A DNA stretch of 31,523 bases from Bacteroidota bacterium (GCA_023423835.1 JAFAEW010000011.1:1-31523); one strand, 5' to 3'. Positions 8,025-15,493 are shown, counted from the first letter of the stretch. Notes: generated from the sequence alone by a model not told the origin. Translations and numbers: made by a program.

Positions 8025-8663
8025 CTATTTAGCAGTTTGTGATTTTCTTTTGTCTTTTAACAGCAGCTTCGCAAGATCCGGAACCAGTTTCGGGCATTGC
8101 AGCGCATATTCTTCGTAAGCTTTCCCAAATGATTTTAACAGTTTGCGTTCTTCAAAAAAGATTCCGACATAGGTATATATGAAAATCGAACCTGCAGAAA
8201 TGAGATTGGCGAGGGTCGGTTGCAACAAAAAAAGACCGGCGGTAAAAAGCAGGGTGGCAGAATACAGGGGATGCCGTACAAATCGATTGAGGCCGCCCAG
8301 CTCGAGTTTGCCGGATGATTTCTTCGCGGGAAAAAAAACGTCGATCCCGCTCAGGTCGAAAAAGTATTTTCTCATTAAGACGACCATGAAACCGGAGCCT
8401 ATAACGGCAAGGCCACCGAATATTAGTTTGAGCCAGCCTGAATTCTGCCAGAGAAAAAACGGTGGAATATTGAAATTAAAAAGAAGTATCAAGGTGAGAA
8501 AAACGAAATTAAAAAGGGAATAGAGTAATCGATAATATTTATACTGCTTTCCCATCAATCTCTCCATTCTGCTTTTGAAAACGGAGGTAGCCATTGCCGA
8601 ATGTAAAAATCCAAACAGCAACCAAAGGATAATTAAGATAATATATGGTTGAACGTTTTTCAT
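8025..8663 (-). CDS. Isoprenylcysteine methyltransferase/NnrU-like membrane protein
   Basis: A 212-residue integral membrane protein with about five hydrophobic segments (near residues 7-25, 45-65, 78-97, 133-150 and 152-168). The C-terminal signature is that of the ICMT/PEMT methyltransferase superfamily: RHPLYSATLLF near residue 130, then EERKLLKSFGKAYEEY near 170, a SAM-binding pattern. The acceptor in bacteria is generally unknown. Its ATG overlaps the stop of the upstream flavoenzyme gene by four bases (ATGA), so the two are translationally coupled. The tail is basic and cytoplasmic. Confidence 0.8.
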   Translation of the reverse strand: MKNVQPYIILIILWLLFGFLHSAMATSVFKSRMERLMGKQYKYYRLLYSLFNFVFLTLILLFNFNIPPFFLWQNSGWLKLIFGGLAVIGSGFMVVLMRKYFFDLSGIDVFFPAKKSSGKLELGGLNRFVRHPLYSATLLFTAGLFLLQPTLANLISAGSIFIYTYVGIFFEERKLLKSFGKAYEEYALQCPKLVPDLAKLLLKDKRKSQTAK

Positions 8664-9640
8664 TTCTCAGACGCGATCAGTCCGCACATATTTTTTAAAG
8701 CTGAATGAAATTCATCCATCATTTCTTTTACGATTTGGGACGCGGGTAAAATGGATTCTATCAGGGCTGAAACCTGCCCGATTTCAAGTTCACCATTGTC
8801 GAGATCGCCTTCGAACATTCCCTTCTTGGCTCTGCCTCTTCCAAGGACTTCTTTAAGCTTGTCGGCCGTTGCTCCGTTCAGTTCCAGTTCATCCACCTGT
8901 TTATAAAATGCATTTTTCATCAGCCGGACGGGTACTACTTTTTTCATGCTTAGCATGGTATCTCCTTCCTTTGCCTTCAAAACCGCTTCCTTGAATTTTA
9001 TGTTTGAGGAGGCTTCTTCACTGCAGACAAAACGGCTTCCAACCTGTACGCCTTCCGCTCCCAATACCATGGCAGCGAGCATCTGGCGTCCGGTGCCGAT
9101 TCCGCCGGCAGCTATCACGGGAATGCTGACTACCTTTTTCACCATGGGCAGCAGGATAAAGGTAGTCGTTTCCTCCCGTCCGTTATGACCGCCTGCTTCA
9201 AAACCTTCTGCCACTACTGCATCACAACCCGCTGCTTCAGCTTTTTGTGCAAAACGGCTGCTACTGACAACATGTACCACCTTGATTCCCTTTTCCTTCA
9301 ACCATCCGGTCCAGGTATTTGGATTTCCGGCAGAAGTGAAAACGATCTTCACACCTTCATCCGCAATGATTTGCATCTGTTGCTCTATAGCCGGATACAG
9401 CAGAGGAACATTTACCGCAAACGGTTGCGCAGTGGCGGCTTTACATTTTTGAATATGCTCTCTTAAAACTTCCGGATACATGCTGCCGCTGCCGATAATT
9501 CCGAGTCCACCGGCATTGCTTACAGCGCTGGCCAGCCTCCATCCGCTTGCCCAGATCATACCGGCCTGAATAAGCGGATATTGAATATTAAATAAAGCAT
9601 TTATTCTGTTTGCCGTCATCGCATTTGCAGTCATAATCAA
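8660..9640 (-). CDS. Nitronate monooxygenase / FabK-like enoyl-ACP reductase family flavoenzyme
   Basis: FMN-dependent TIM-barrel protein of 326 residues. Visible features are YPLIQAGMIWASGWRLASAV at the N-terminus, SNAGGLGIIGSG, AEGFEAGGHNGREETT near residue 150 with the His of the GGH motif, the phosphate-binding IPVIAAGGIGTGRQ, and GAEGVQVGSRF. The spacing fits both nitronate monooxygenase and the fatty-acid enzyme FabK, and sequence reading alone does not separate them. Three Met codons lie at the start (residues 1, 3 and 8); the third, at 9619, is a credible alternative. It lies between the nucleotidyltransferase (34 bases) and the membrane methyltransferase (4-base overlap). Confidence 0.85.
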   Translation of the reverse strand: MIMTANAMTANRINALFNIQYPLIQAGMIWASGWRLASAVSNAGGLGIIGSGSMYPEVLREHIQKCKAATAQPFAVNVPLLYPAIEQQMQIIADEGVKIVFTSAGNPNTWTGWLKEKGIKVVHVVSSSRFAQKAEAAGCDAVVAEGFEAGGHNGREETTTFILLPMVKKVVSIPVIAAGGIGTGRQMLAAMVLGAEGVQVGSRFVCSEEASSNIKFKEAVLKAKEGDTMLSMKKVVPVRLMKNAFYKQVDELELNGATADKLKEVLGRGRAKKGMFEGDLDNGELEIGQVSALIESILPASQIVKEMMDEFHSALKNMCGLIASEK

Positions 9641-9674
9641 TGTAAATAATTAAACAAGTCAGGATTGATTCAAA

Positions 9675-10667
9675 TCATCCGAAATCGATTTCGGTATTAT
9701 CGCCGATATTGAGGCTGCGGCTTAGTCCCTTAATACTGGCATCGCTGCCGATTAAGCTGTTGTCGAGTACTACCTCAAACAGATTTGTATAGGCGCCTAT
9801 TATACTCTCCCGCACAACGGAAAGTTTTACTTCCGTGTTCGAACCAATGGAAACATGCGGCCCAATGATAGAATTCGTAAGCACGCAATCGGCATCGATG
9901 CTGACAGGCGGAATAACGATAGAATTGTTGAATATAACCGATGGATGAATATGACCTCCATCTTTCTTGAGCAGCGTGGCATTACTTTCGAGCAGTGTTT
10001 CCTTTTTTCCGCAATCAAACCAACTTTTCACCTTAAAGGCTTTAAACTTTGCACCTCTTTTAATCATGCAGTCCATCGCATCGGTGAGATTGTATTCTCC
10101 GAAAGTTTTGATGTCCTGGGCAAATAAGTGATGCAGGCATTCAAACAGGAATTCCGTTTCCTTTAATTTGTATAATCCCACCAGTGCCATATTGCTTTTG
10201 GGGATGGAAGGTTTCTCAATTAGGTGCGTTATAAATCCGTCTTCATTGATTTCTGCAACGCCAAAATTTCTTGGATCGTCAACTTTCTTTACACCGAGCA
10301 TTGAATAATCGCTTTCCAAAACTTCCTTTATATCGTAATCACAGATCGTATCGCCGAGCGCAATGAAAACCTCGTCGCCATTTACGATGCTTTGCGTAAG
10401 TCTTACCGCGTGACCGGTTCCCTGCCGGTCATTTTGCTGCACAAAATGGCATTTGAGATTGGGATAGGTATCTGCAACATAGGCCTCAATTTTCTCACCC
10501 AAATAACCTACAATAAAAATAAATTCACACACTCCTGCCGCACAGAGCTGATCAACAATGTAACTCAATATCGTTTTTCCAGCGATAGGAATCAATGCTT
10601 TTGGTTGTGTATATGTATGCGGACGAAGTTTTGCACCTGCACCTGCTACCGGGATAATTGCTTTCAT
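9675..10667 (-). CDS. Sugar-1-phosphate nucleotidyltransferase with left-handed beta-helix tail
   Basis: Transfers an NMP to a sugar-1-phosphate to make an activated sugar for surface polysaccharides. The N-terminal two-thirds carry PVAGAGAKLRPHTYTQPKAL (nucleotide-binding loop, Lys13/Arg15, then PKAL), IALGDTICDYD (metal-binding Asp) and the EKPSIPKSN substrate segment. From about residue 240 the protein becomes a run of I/V-G-x-x hexapeptides (SIIGPHVSIGSNTEV, ESIIGAYTNL, SLIGSDASI), a left-handed beta-helix as in long RmlA-type dTDP-glucose pyrophosphorylases. Nucleotide and sugar cannot be fixed from sequence reading. It is the first gene of a probable three-gene unit with the flavoenzyme and methyltransferase. 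Confidence 0.88.
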   Translation of the reverse strand: MKAIIPVAGAGAKLRPHTYTQPKALIPIAGKTILSYIVDQLCAAGVCEFIFIVGYLGEKIEAYVADTYPNLKCHFVQQNDRQGTGHAVRLTQSIVNGDEVFIALGDTICDYDIKEVLESDYSMLGVKKVDDPRNFGVAEINEDGFITHLIEKPSIPKSNMALVGLYKLKETEFLFECLHHLFAQDIKTFGEYNLTDAMDCMIKRGAKFKAFKVKSWFDCGKKETLLESNATLLKKDGGHIHPSVIFNNSIVIPPVSIDADCVLTNSIIGPHVSIGSNTEVKLSVVRESIIGAYTNLFEVVLDNSLIGSDASIKGLSRSLNIGDNTEIDFG

Positions 10668-10692
10668 TAGATCATAATATTAATCAATCAAA

Positions 10693-10731
10693 TTCACCTT
10701 TCCAATTTTCTACGCGCTAATGCGAGGTGAA
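10693..10731. repeat. Imperfect inverted repeat between divergent genes
   Basis: TTCACCT at 10693-10699 is complementary to AGGTGAA at 10725-10731, with a smaller CGC/GCG pair inside. It lies in the 176-base region between the nucleotidyltransferase (minus) and rdgB (plus), upstream of both. It could be an operator or a leader hairpin; without a second copy this stays weak. Confidence 0.3.
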
Positions 10732-10843
10732 ATTAATGAAAACTATCGGAAAGGGTTTTCACAGAACATAGGATCAAAAAATTCATTGCAATAAAAACAG
10801 GACTTTGATTCCTGATTTGCATTCATTTTCCTTGCTTTGCACG

Positions 10844-11437
10844 ATGGAAAAAACAACCTTAATATTTGCAACCAATAATCACAACAAGATTGAAGAGATT
10901 CAACAAGTGGTCGGCGATAAATTTACCATTATTACGCTACAGCAGGCAGGAATTGATATTGATATTCCCGAACCCTACGACAGTTTTGAGGAAAACGCCT
11001 TTGCAAAATCTTCGACAATCCATAAAATCACCGGTAAAAATTGCTTTTCGGAAGATACAGGCCTTGAAGTGGAAGCCTTAAATGGACTGCCGGGAGTAAA
11101 AAGCGCCCGATACGCCGGAGAGGAAAAAAACTTTGCCGCCAATAACCGTTTGCTGCTCCAAAATCTTGAAGGTGTTGAAAACCGCGAAGCAAGGTTCAGA
11201 ACGGTGATTTCCCTGATCTACAACGGAAAGAATTATTATTTTGAAGGGATTTGCAAGGGACGAATTGCGCATCAACCCGCGGGGTCAAATGGATTTGGTT
11301 ACGATCCGGTATTCATTCCCGATGGGAGCGGGAAAACATTTGCAGAAATGGATCTATTCGAAAAAAACCGGTTCAGCCATCGCAAAAAAGCCACTGCCAA
11401 ACTCATGGAATTTCTAAACAACAACCTGAATGGATAG
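10844..11437 (+). CDS. rdgB: Non-canonical purine NTP pyrophosphatase (RdgB/HAM1)
   Basis: Hydrolyses dITP, dXTP and ITP to monophosphates, cleaning the nucleotide pool. The frame is open from a TTG at 10805, but I place the start at the ATG 10844, because the family's N-terminal strand and NTP loop (LIFATNNHNKIEEI) begin directly after it; that gives the usual length of 197 residues. Other features are SFEENAFAKS, the catalytic SEDTGLEVEALNGLPGV segment with its Asp, GSNGFGYDPVF and the terminal FSHRKKA motif. The last eight bases overlap the start of the thioesterase gene. Confidence 0.96.
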   Translation: MEKTTLIFATNNHNKIEEIQQVVGDKFTIITLQQAGIDIDIPEPYDSFEENAFAKSSTIHKITGKNCFSEDTGLEVEALNGLPGVKSARYAGEEKNFAANNRLLLQNLEGVENREARFRTVISLIYNGKNYYFEGICKGRIAHQPAGSNGFGYDPVFIPDGSGKTFAEMDLFEKNRFSHRKKATAKLMEFLNNNLNG

Positions 11438-11864
11438 AATTAAGATAGTACTGCCAGAAAATTTCCGCTTCAAAACGGAGATAATTGTAAGGGTAACTGA
11501 TCTGAATTACGGCGCCCACGTAGGCAACGACCGCTTTCTGGTGTATGCACAGGAAGCACGAATGGCATTTTTGAATAAGGCCGGATATTCCGAGCTTGAG
11601 TTCGACAAACATGCCTTAATCCAGGCTACCGCGGCCATCGAGTTTAAACGGGAATTGAAATTCGGAGAAAAGGTAGCGATTTGGGTAGCCGCAGGCGATT
11701 TCCATAATTTCGGATTCAACTTGTTTTACAAAATGGAAGTTGAACAGGACGGCAAAGCAGAAATCGCGGCAAAAGCGGTAACGGGAATGATCTGCTATGA
11801 TTACAACCTAAAGAAACCGGTGAGAATATCAGAGGAGGCAGTGAAACAATTAGAAGCGATTTAA
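11430..11864 (+). CDS. Acyl-CoA thioesterase of the 4HBT/YbgC hot-dog family
   Basis: A 144-residue single hot-dog domain. The signature VRVTDLNYGAHVGNDRFLVY carries Asp24, His30 and Asn33, the arrangement of the 4-hydroxybenzoyl-CoA thioesterase/YbgC group, followed by an EARMAFL helix. It probably hydrolyses an acyl-CoA in the cytosol; the substrate is not deducible. Its ATG lies inside the end of rdgB, so translation is coupled. Its TAA overlaps the stop codon of the convergent aroE in the four bases TTAA (11861-11864). Confidence 0.85.
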   Translation: MDRIKIVLPENFRFKTEIIVRVTDLNYGAHVGNDRFLVYAQEARMAFLNKAGYSELEFDKHALIQATAAIEFKRELKFGEKVAIWVAAGDFHNFGFNLFYKMEVEQDGKAEIAAKAVTGMICYDYNLKKPVRISEEAVKQLEAI

Positions 11865-12592
11865 TTTATTCTGTTCATCCAGATCCTTAGATTTTCATCT
11901 GCCTGCAACTCCAGCATCTCGAGTCCGTTTTTTATAGCGGCTCCTCTTTCTTCTCCCAACTGTAGAAACATCGATTTGGCCGGATTATATACAAGATCGT
12001 ACAACCGGTTTCCAGGATGCAGTAAATCATACGGAATTGGCGGCGCTTCCTTCACATTCGGAAAGGTTCCCAGGGGTGTGCAATTGATGATTAGTTCGTA
12101 GGAATGAAAGTGATCACGGTTTAATTCCGGATAAATTAGTGCCTGGCCGGATTTTCTTCTCGACACAAATAAAAAGGGGATCGAAAGGCGCTTCAGGGAA
12201 AAGGCCACCGCTTCCGCTGCACCTCCGGTTCCCAGGATCAGTGCTTTGATTCCGGGTTTTAAAAGAGGAACAATGCTTTTACTGAATCCTGTTACATCGG
12301 TATTGTATCCGAACAATTTTTTATCCGAAATTTTTATGCAGTTGCAGCTTCCCGTGGCTTGCACTGTTTCATCGGCCCCGGAAAGAAAAGGAATAACCGC
12401 CCGTTTATATGGGCTCGTTACCGCTAATCCTTTTAAACCCGGATGCAAGTTGAACAAATCCGGAAGTTCATTGATTGAACGTAGTTCGAAATTTTCGAAA
12501 CTCGCGTTCACATTTTCCCTCCGGAATTTTCCGGTCAGGTATTTTTTGGAAAATGAATGGGTTAACGGATATCCAATTAATCCAAATTCCAT
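11861..12592 (-). CDS. aroE: Shikimate dehydrogenase
   Basis: NADPH-dependent reduction of 3-dehydroshikimate to shikimate. Visible features are the N-terminal GLIGYPLTHSFSKKY (shikimate-binding Ser residues), GLAVTSPYKRAV holding the catalytic Lys of the usual N-V-T-x-P-x-K motif, GYNTDVTGF, the Rossmann loop LILGTGGAAEAVAFSL, a following SRR that suggests NADP preference, and NCTPLGTFP. At 243 residues it is compact against about 270 in E. coli. Its ATG shares one base with the stop of the upstream ComA-type gene (TAATG), a strong sign of translational coupling. Confidence 0.94.
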   Translation of the reverse strand: MEFGLIGYPLTHSFSKKYLTGKFRRENVNASFENFELRSINELPDLFNLHPGLKGLAVTSPYKRAVIPFLSGADETVQATGSCNCIKISDKKLFGYNTDVTGFSKSIVPLLKPGIKALILGTGGAAEAVAFSLKRLSIPFLFVSRRKSGQALIYPELNRDHFHSYELIINCTPLGTFPNVKEAPPIPYDLLHPGNRLYDLVYNPAKSMFLQLGEERGAAIKNGLEMLELQADENLRIWMNRIN

Positions 12593-13365
12593 TACATCGT
12601 TTCCTTATTCAGAAAAAGGTTGAATGAATCGCCTCTCAATCCGATTCTCATGGCTTCAAGCGGCAATACTTCCGTCGGTGCGATGTTGCCCAGGTTCGCA
12701 TTACATCCGAGCATCTGCAGAAAATAAAGCTGCTGGGCTTTTTGGGGAGCCTCCCAGATAATTCTTTCGGCTGAAATCTGCGTGAGAATTTCCTGTACCA
12801 ATCCTTCCCGTACTTCTCCGGTTCCGCGGTAAATACCAACATTTCCCGCTTCGCGTGCTTCAGCAATCACATACGTTGACCCTGCTTCAAGTTCAGCCTT
12901 CATTTGCTGTATCCATTTGTAAGGCGGAATGATATGGGTGGCATCTTTACTTCCAACTTCGCTCAATACCGTTCCGAACGCAGTAAGTTTTTCGATGTAC
13001 CCGCATTTCTCTGCATGAGGAATAGTGATGCTGCCATCACTCACTTCCATATAGTCGATCTTATAATCTTTACAGATTGCAACATAATCGTCGAACTGGT
13101 TTCTAACCAAAAAAGCCTCAAATAAGGTTCCTCCAAAATAAACCGGAATATGGTAGCTTTGGTAAGCCTCAATTTTCTCACGCAGGTTTGGTGTAACAAA
13201 AGCAGTTCCGAAGCCAAGTTTTACAATATCAACATGCGGCTGCGCAATGCTCATGAAGTTGTGCACTTCCGTAATGCTCAGACCTTTATCCATCACCATT
13301 GTAATACCATTGGTACGGGGACGGACGTTTCTTTCCGGAATCTGCGACAAATTAAAATTCATCAT
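12592..13365 (-). CDS. comA: Phosphosulfolactate synthase (ComA family)
   Basis: The ComA family adds sulfite to phosphoenolpyruvate to give (R)-phosphosulfolactate, the first step of coenzyme M synthesis in methanogens. In bacteria, family members serve sulfolactate or other sulfonate metabolism. The 257 residues form a TIM barrel. Recognisable segments are GITMVMDKGLS at the start, VDIVKLGFGTAFV, IPVYFGGTLFEAF, DYMEVSDGSITIPH, VIAEAREAGNVGIY and GLRGDSF near the end. ATG 13365 is followed at once by a second ATG, and either could be used. A perfect -7 box lies 17 bases upstream. The gene is coupled to aroE by a one-base overlap. No other coenzyme M gene is nearby, so the pathway here is not established. 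Confidence 0.87.
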   Translation of the reverse strand: MMNFNLSQIPERNVRPRTNGITMVMDKGLSITEVHNFMSIAQPHVDIVKLGFGTAFVTPNLREKIEAYQSYHIPVYFGGTLFEAFLVRNQFDDYVAICKDYKIDYMEVSDGSITIPHAEKCGYIEKLTAFGTVLSEVGSKDATHIIPPYKWIQQMKAELEAGSTYVIAEAREAGNVGIYRGTGEVREGLVQEILTQISAERIIWEAPQKAQQLYFLQMLGCNANLGNIAPTEVLPLEAMRIGLRGDSFNLFLNKETM

Positions 13366-13382
13366 CTGTTCTTATTTGGCTG

Positions 13383-13390
13383 CAAATGTA
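13383..13390 (-). promoter_or_regulatory. Bacteroidota-type -7 box for the comA-aroE unit
   Basis: The minus strand reads TACATTTG, a perfect TAnnTTTG match, 17 bases before the comA ATG, which implies a very short leader. No clear -33 TTG is seen at 19-21 bases. Confidence 0.6.
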
Positions 13391-13433
13391 GTGCAATAGG
13401 AAAAATGTTTTTTAAAAATTGACGGGCTTCCCG

Positions 13434-13452
13434 AAAAAGGCTTTCTGCCTTT
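13434..13452 (-). terminator. Possible rho-independent terminator in the comA-etfB gap
   Basis: AAAGGC (13436-13441) and GCCTTT (13447-13452) pair around a five-base loop. On the minus strand they are followed by five T (13438-13434). It lies 15 bases beyond the stop of the doubtful minus-strand frame at 13468 and points towards comA, so it may end a short unrecognised minus-strand transcript. Confidence 0.45.
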
Positions 13453-13467
13453 AATTACTTCTACACT

Positions 13468-13710
13468 TCAGAAATATCCAACAATTTCACTGACCGAAAG
13501 ATGAAGGCACTTATTTTTTCCGATTTTTTTGATTGTAATAGAATGCAGTGCATCGAAAACATGAAATGTGTTGAAGATGTGGATTTGCAGCTTTTTCAAA
13601 TTTAAAATTACCACCACGGGAAAATTAGAATGCATCAAACTCGCAACGCCTGCAACATCTGAATTTAAGATATTATCTTTGCCGCGCTGCAATTGCAGTT
13701 TTTTGATCAT
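13468..13710 (-). CDS. Doubtful 80-residue ORF, hypothetical
   Basis: An ATG at 13710 opens an 80-codon frame rich in Lys, Ile, Leu and His, with a hydrophobic strand VVVILNL in the middle. I recognise no family. In favour: it ends just before a terminator-like hairpin on the same strand. Against: it covers the etfB -7 box, has no -7 box of its own, the frame also continues far upstream inside etfB antisense, and its composition is what AT-rich noncoding DNA gives by chance. Confidence 0.2.
   Translation of the reverse strand: MIKKLQLQRGKDNILNSDVAGVASLMHSNFPVVVILNLKKLQIHIFNTFHVFDALHSITIKKIGKNKCLHLSVSEIVGYF
13674..13681 (+). promoter_or_regulatory. Bacteroidota-type -7 box for etfB-etfA
   Basis: TATCTTTG is a perfect TAnnTTTG match, 36 bases before the etfB ATG. 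A TTG -33 box is not evident; CTG stands at about the right place. Transcription would start close to 13688, inside the palindrome that follows. Confidence 0.6.
13687..13698. promoter_or_regulatory. Perfect 12-base palindrome at the etfB transcription start
   Basis: CTGCAATTGCAG is a perfect palindrome directly downstream of the -7 box, where a dimeric repressor would block initiation. Six T follow, so it could instead act as a small leader hairpin or attenuator, but as an RNA hairpin with any loop it would be short. Confidence 0.4.
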
Positions 13711-13717
13711 TAAATGA

Positions 13718-14464
13718 ATGCCAATGAAAGTTTTAGTTTGCATTAGCAAAACACCTGATACGACTTCAAAAATTGCCTTTAAGAATAACAATACGCAGTT
13801 TGATGAAACGGGTGTACAATGGATTTTAAATCCATACGATGAGTGGTACGCCCTTGTAAGAGCGATAGAATTGAAAGAAAAAGATCCTTCTACCATTATT
13901 CACCTGGTTATGGTAGGTGGTGCGGACTGCGATCCTGTTATAAGAAAAGCTTTAGCACTCGGAGGTGACGAGGCTGTTCGTGTTAATATACAGTCTGTTG
14001 ACAGTTTTGTGATTGCTTCTCAGATTGCAGAAGTGGCAAAGGCGGGTTACGATCTGATTTTAACAGGAAAGGAAACAATCGATTTCAACAGTTCATCCGT
14101 TGGAGGAATGGTGGCAGAATTAAGCGGTTATCCATTTATTTCGCTCGCCACAAAACTTGAATTGAGCGGACAAACGGCCATCGTTTCCCGCGAAATCGAA
14201 GGTGGAGAAGAAACGGACGAAGTTCAACTTCCGGCGGTGATAAGCTGTCAGAAGGGAGTTGCCGAACAGCGGATCCCGAATATGAGGGGAATTATGGCGG
14301 CAAGAACAAAGCCCCTGAAAGTACAGGAACCGGTAGAGGTTGCCGCACTTACAGCAATTGAAAATTATGAACTGCCACCGGCAAAAGCAGGTGTAAAACT
14401 GATTGCCGCTGATAATGTTGCAGAACTGGTAAGACTTTTACACGAAGAAGCAAAAGCCATTTAA
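13718..14464 (+). CDS. etfB: Electron transfer flavoprotein beta subunit
   Basis: With EtfA it forms the FAD/AMP heterodimer that takes electrons from acyl-CoA and other dehydrogenases and passes them to ETF-quinone oxidoreductase. The 248 residues are normal for the family. The N-terminal MKVLVCISKTPDTTSKI, NPYDEWYALVRAIELKE, the LILTGKETIDFNSSSVGGMVAE AMP-binding segment and the QLPAVISCQKGVAEQRIPNMRGIMAA signature-type region are all visible. ATG 13718 and ATG 13724 are both usable; the second matches the usual MKxLV start. etfA follows after 43 bases. Confidence 0.96.
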   Translation: MPMKVLVCISKTPDTTSKIAFKNNNTQFDETGVQWILNPYDEWYALVRAIELKEKDPSTIIHLVMVGGADCDPVIRKALALGGDEAVRVNIQSVDSFVIASQIAEVAKAGYDLILTGKETIDFNSSSVGGMVAELSGYPFISLATKLELSGQTAIVSREIEGGEETDEVQLPAVISCQKGVAEQRIPNMRGIMAARTKPLKVQEPVEVAALTAIENYELPPAKAGVKLIAADNVAELVRLLHEEAKAI

Positions 14465-14507
14465 TAAAAACCATCATCAGCGGATGATTTGAACCAAAAT
14501 AAAAAAT

Positions 14508-15470
14508 ATGTCAGTATTAATATTAATAGATCATTCAGACGAGCAGGTTAAGAAAGCGACGTATGAAGCCTTGAGTTACGGAGCCGATCTTGCCCGGCAA
14601 ATGAATACAACCGCGGCGGGACTGGTATTAGGAACGGTAAAGGATGAACTTTCAACCCTCGGCCGGTATGGAATTTCTACCGTGTACCAGGTTGAAAATG
14701 AACAATTAAACCACGTAGACAGTATTGTAGATTCAAAAGTTATTCAGGAAGCAGTAAAGAAAACAGGTGCGAAAGTTATCGTGTTTTCACACAATCAAAC
14801 CGGGAAGGCGCTTGCTTCCGCTGTTGCAGCGGGATTAAAAGCCGGTATTGTTACCGGAGCGGTTGCACTTCCCGATACTTCCAATGGATTTGTAGTTAAA
14901 AAGTCGGTCTTCAGCGGAAAGGCTTTTGCTAATGTAAAGATCCTTTCCGATTTGAAAGTCGTATCTGTTAATCCAAACAGCTACCACGTTTCCACATCGG
15001 AAGGAACGGCAACGGTTGAGAAACTGGATATTCCTGTTGAGGCGGGAAGGGTGAAAATTTCAAAAGTGGACAAGGTTACCGGCGAGGTTCCTCTAACAGA
15101 GGCAGACATCGTGGTGAGTGGCGGCCGTGGATTGAAGGGACCTGAAAATTGGGGAATGGTAGAAGACCTTGCACACGAACTGCATGCCGCCACTGCCTGC
15201 AGCCGCCCGGTTGCTGACAGCCACTGGAGGCCGCATCATGAACACGTGGGTCAGACGGGTATCCAGGTAGCGCCGAATTTATATATCGCCATTGGAATTT
15301 CCGGAGCAATTCAACATCTCGCTGGCGTTAACAGAAGTAAGACGATTGTGGTGATCAATAAGGACCCGGAAGCGCCGTTTTTTAAGGCCGCAGATTACGG
15401 GATCGTAGGCGATCTCTTTGAGGTAGTTCCGAAACTAACGGAAGAAATCAGAAAACTACACAATTCATAA
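14508..15470 (+). CDS. etfA: Electron transfer flavoprotein alpha subunit
   Basis: FAD-carrying partner of EtfB; 320 residues. The N-terminal domain (about residues 1-190) resembles EtfB. The C-terminal FAD domain begins near VSGGRGLKGPENWGMVEDLA and contains the ATACSRPVADSHW segment, HVGQTGIQVAPNLYIAIGISG and GAIQHLAGV (near residue 262), the classic FAD-binding signature, followed by VVINKDPEAPFFKAADYGIVGDLFEV. The pair has its own promoter and appears to stand alone; no dehydrogenase or quinone oxidoreductase gene is adjacent. A large perfect hairpin lies 24 bases after its stop. Confidence 0.97.
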   Translation: MSVLILIDHSDEQVKKATYEALSYGADLARQMNTTAAGLVLGTVKDELSTLGRYGISTVYQVENEQLNHVDSIVDSKVIQEAVKKTGAKVIVFSHNQTGKALASAVAAGLKAGIVTGAVALPDTSNGFVVKKSVFSGKAFANVKILSDLKVVSVNPNSYHVSTSEGTATVEKLDIPVEAGRVKISKVDKVTGEVPLTEADIVVSGGRGLKGPENWGMVEDLAHELHAATACSRPVADSHWRPHHEHVGQTGIQVAPNLYIAIGISGAIQHLAGVNRSKTIVVINKDPEAPFFKAADYGIVGDLFEVVPKLTEEIRKLHNS

Positions 15471-15493
15471 AACCGCCTTTTGCCATTGTTTTC

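Larger units (their letters stand above)
13366..13717. other. 352-base divergent intergenic region between comA and etfB
   Basis: This is the only stretch over 300 bases without a confident gene. It holds the comA -7 box at the left, a minus-strand terminator-like hairpin (13434-13452), a doubtful 80-codon minus-strand frame (13468-13710), the etfB -7 box (13674-13681) and a 12-base palindrome at the etfB transcription start (13687-13698). I see no tRNA, repeat array or recognisable RNA gene in it. Confidence 0.6.

Noticed and set aside
10805..10843. Upstream TTG start for rdgB
   Set aside because: The added 13 residues do not belong to the family, and the ATG at 10844 begins exactly at the conserved N-terminus.
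10668..10843. tRNA or small RNA gene in the nucleotidyltransferase-rdgB gap
   Set aside because: No cloverleaf arms, GTTC-type T-loop or terminator found; only a weak inverted repeat.
13468..13710. STAS-domain protein in the comA-etfB gap
   Set aside because: The strand VVVILNL recalls STAS proteins, but the conserved Asp-Ser-(S/A)-Gly region is missing, so no family can be claimed.
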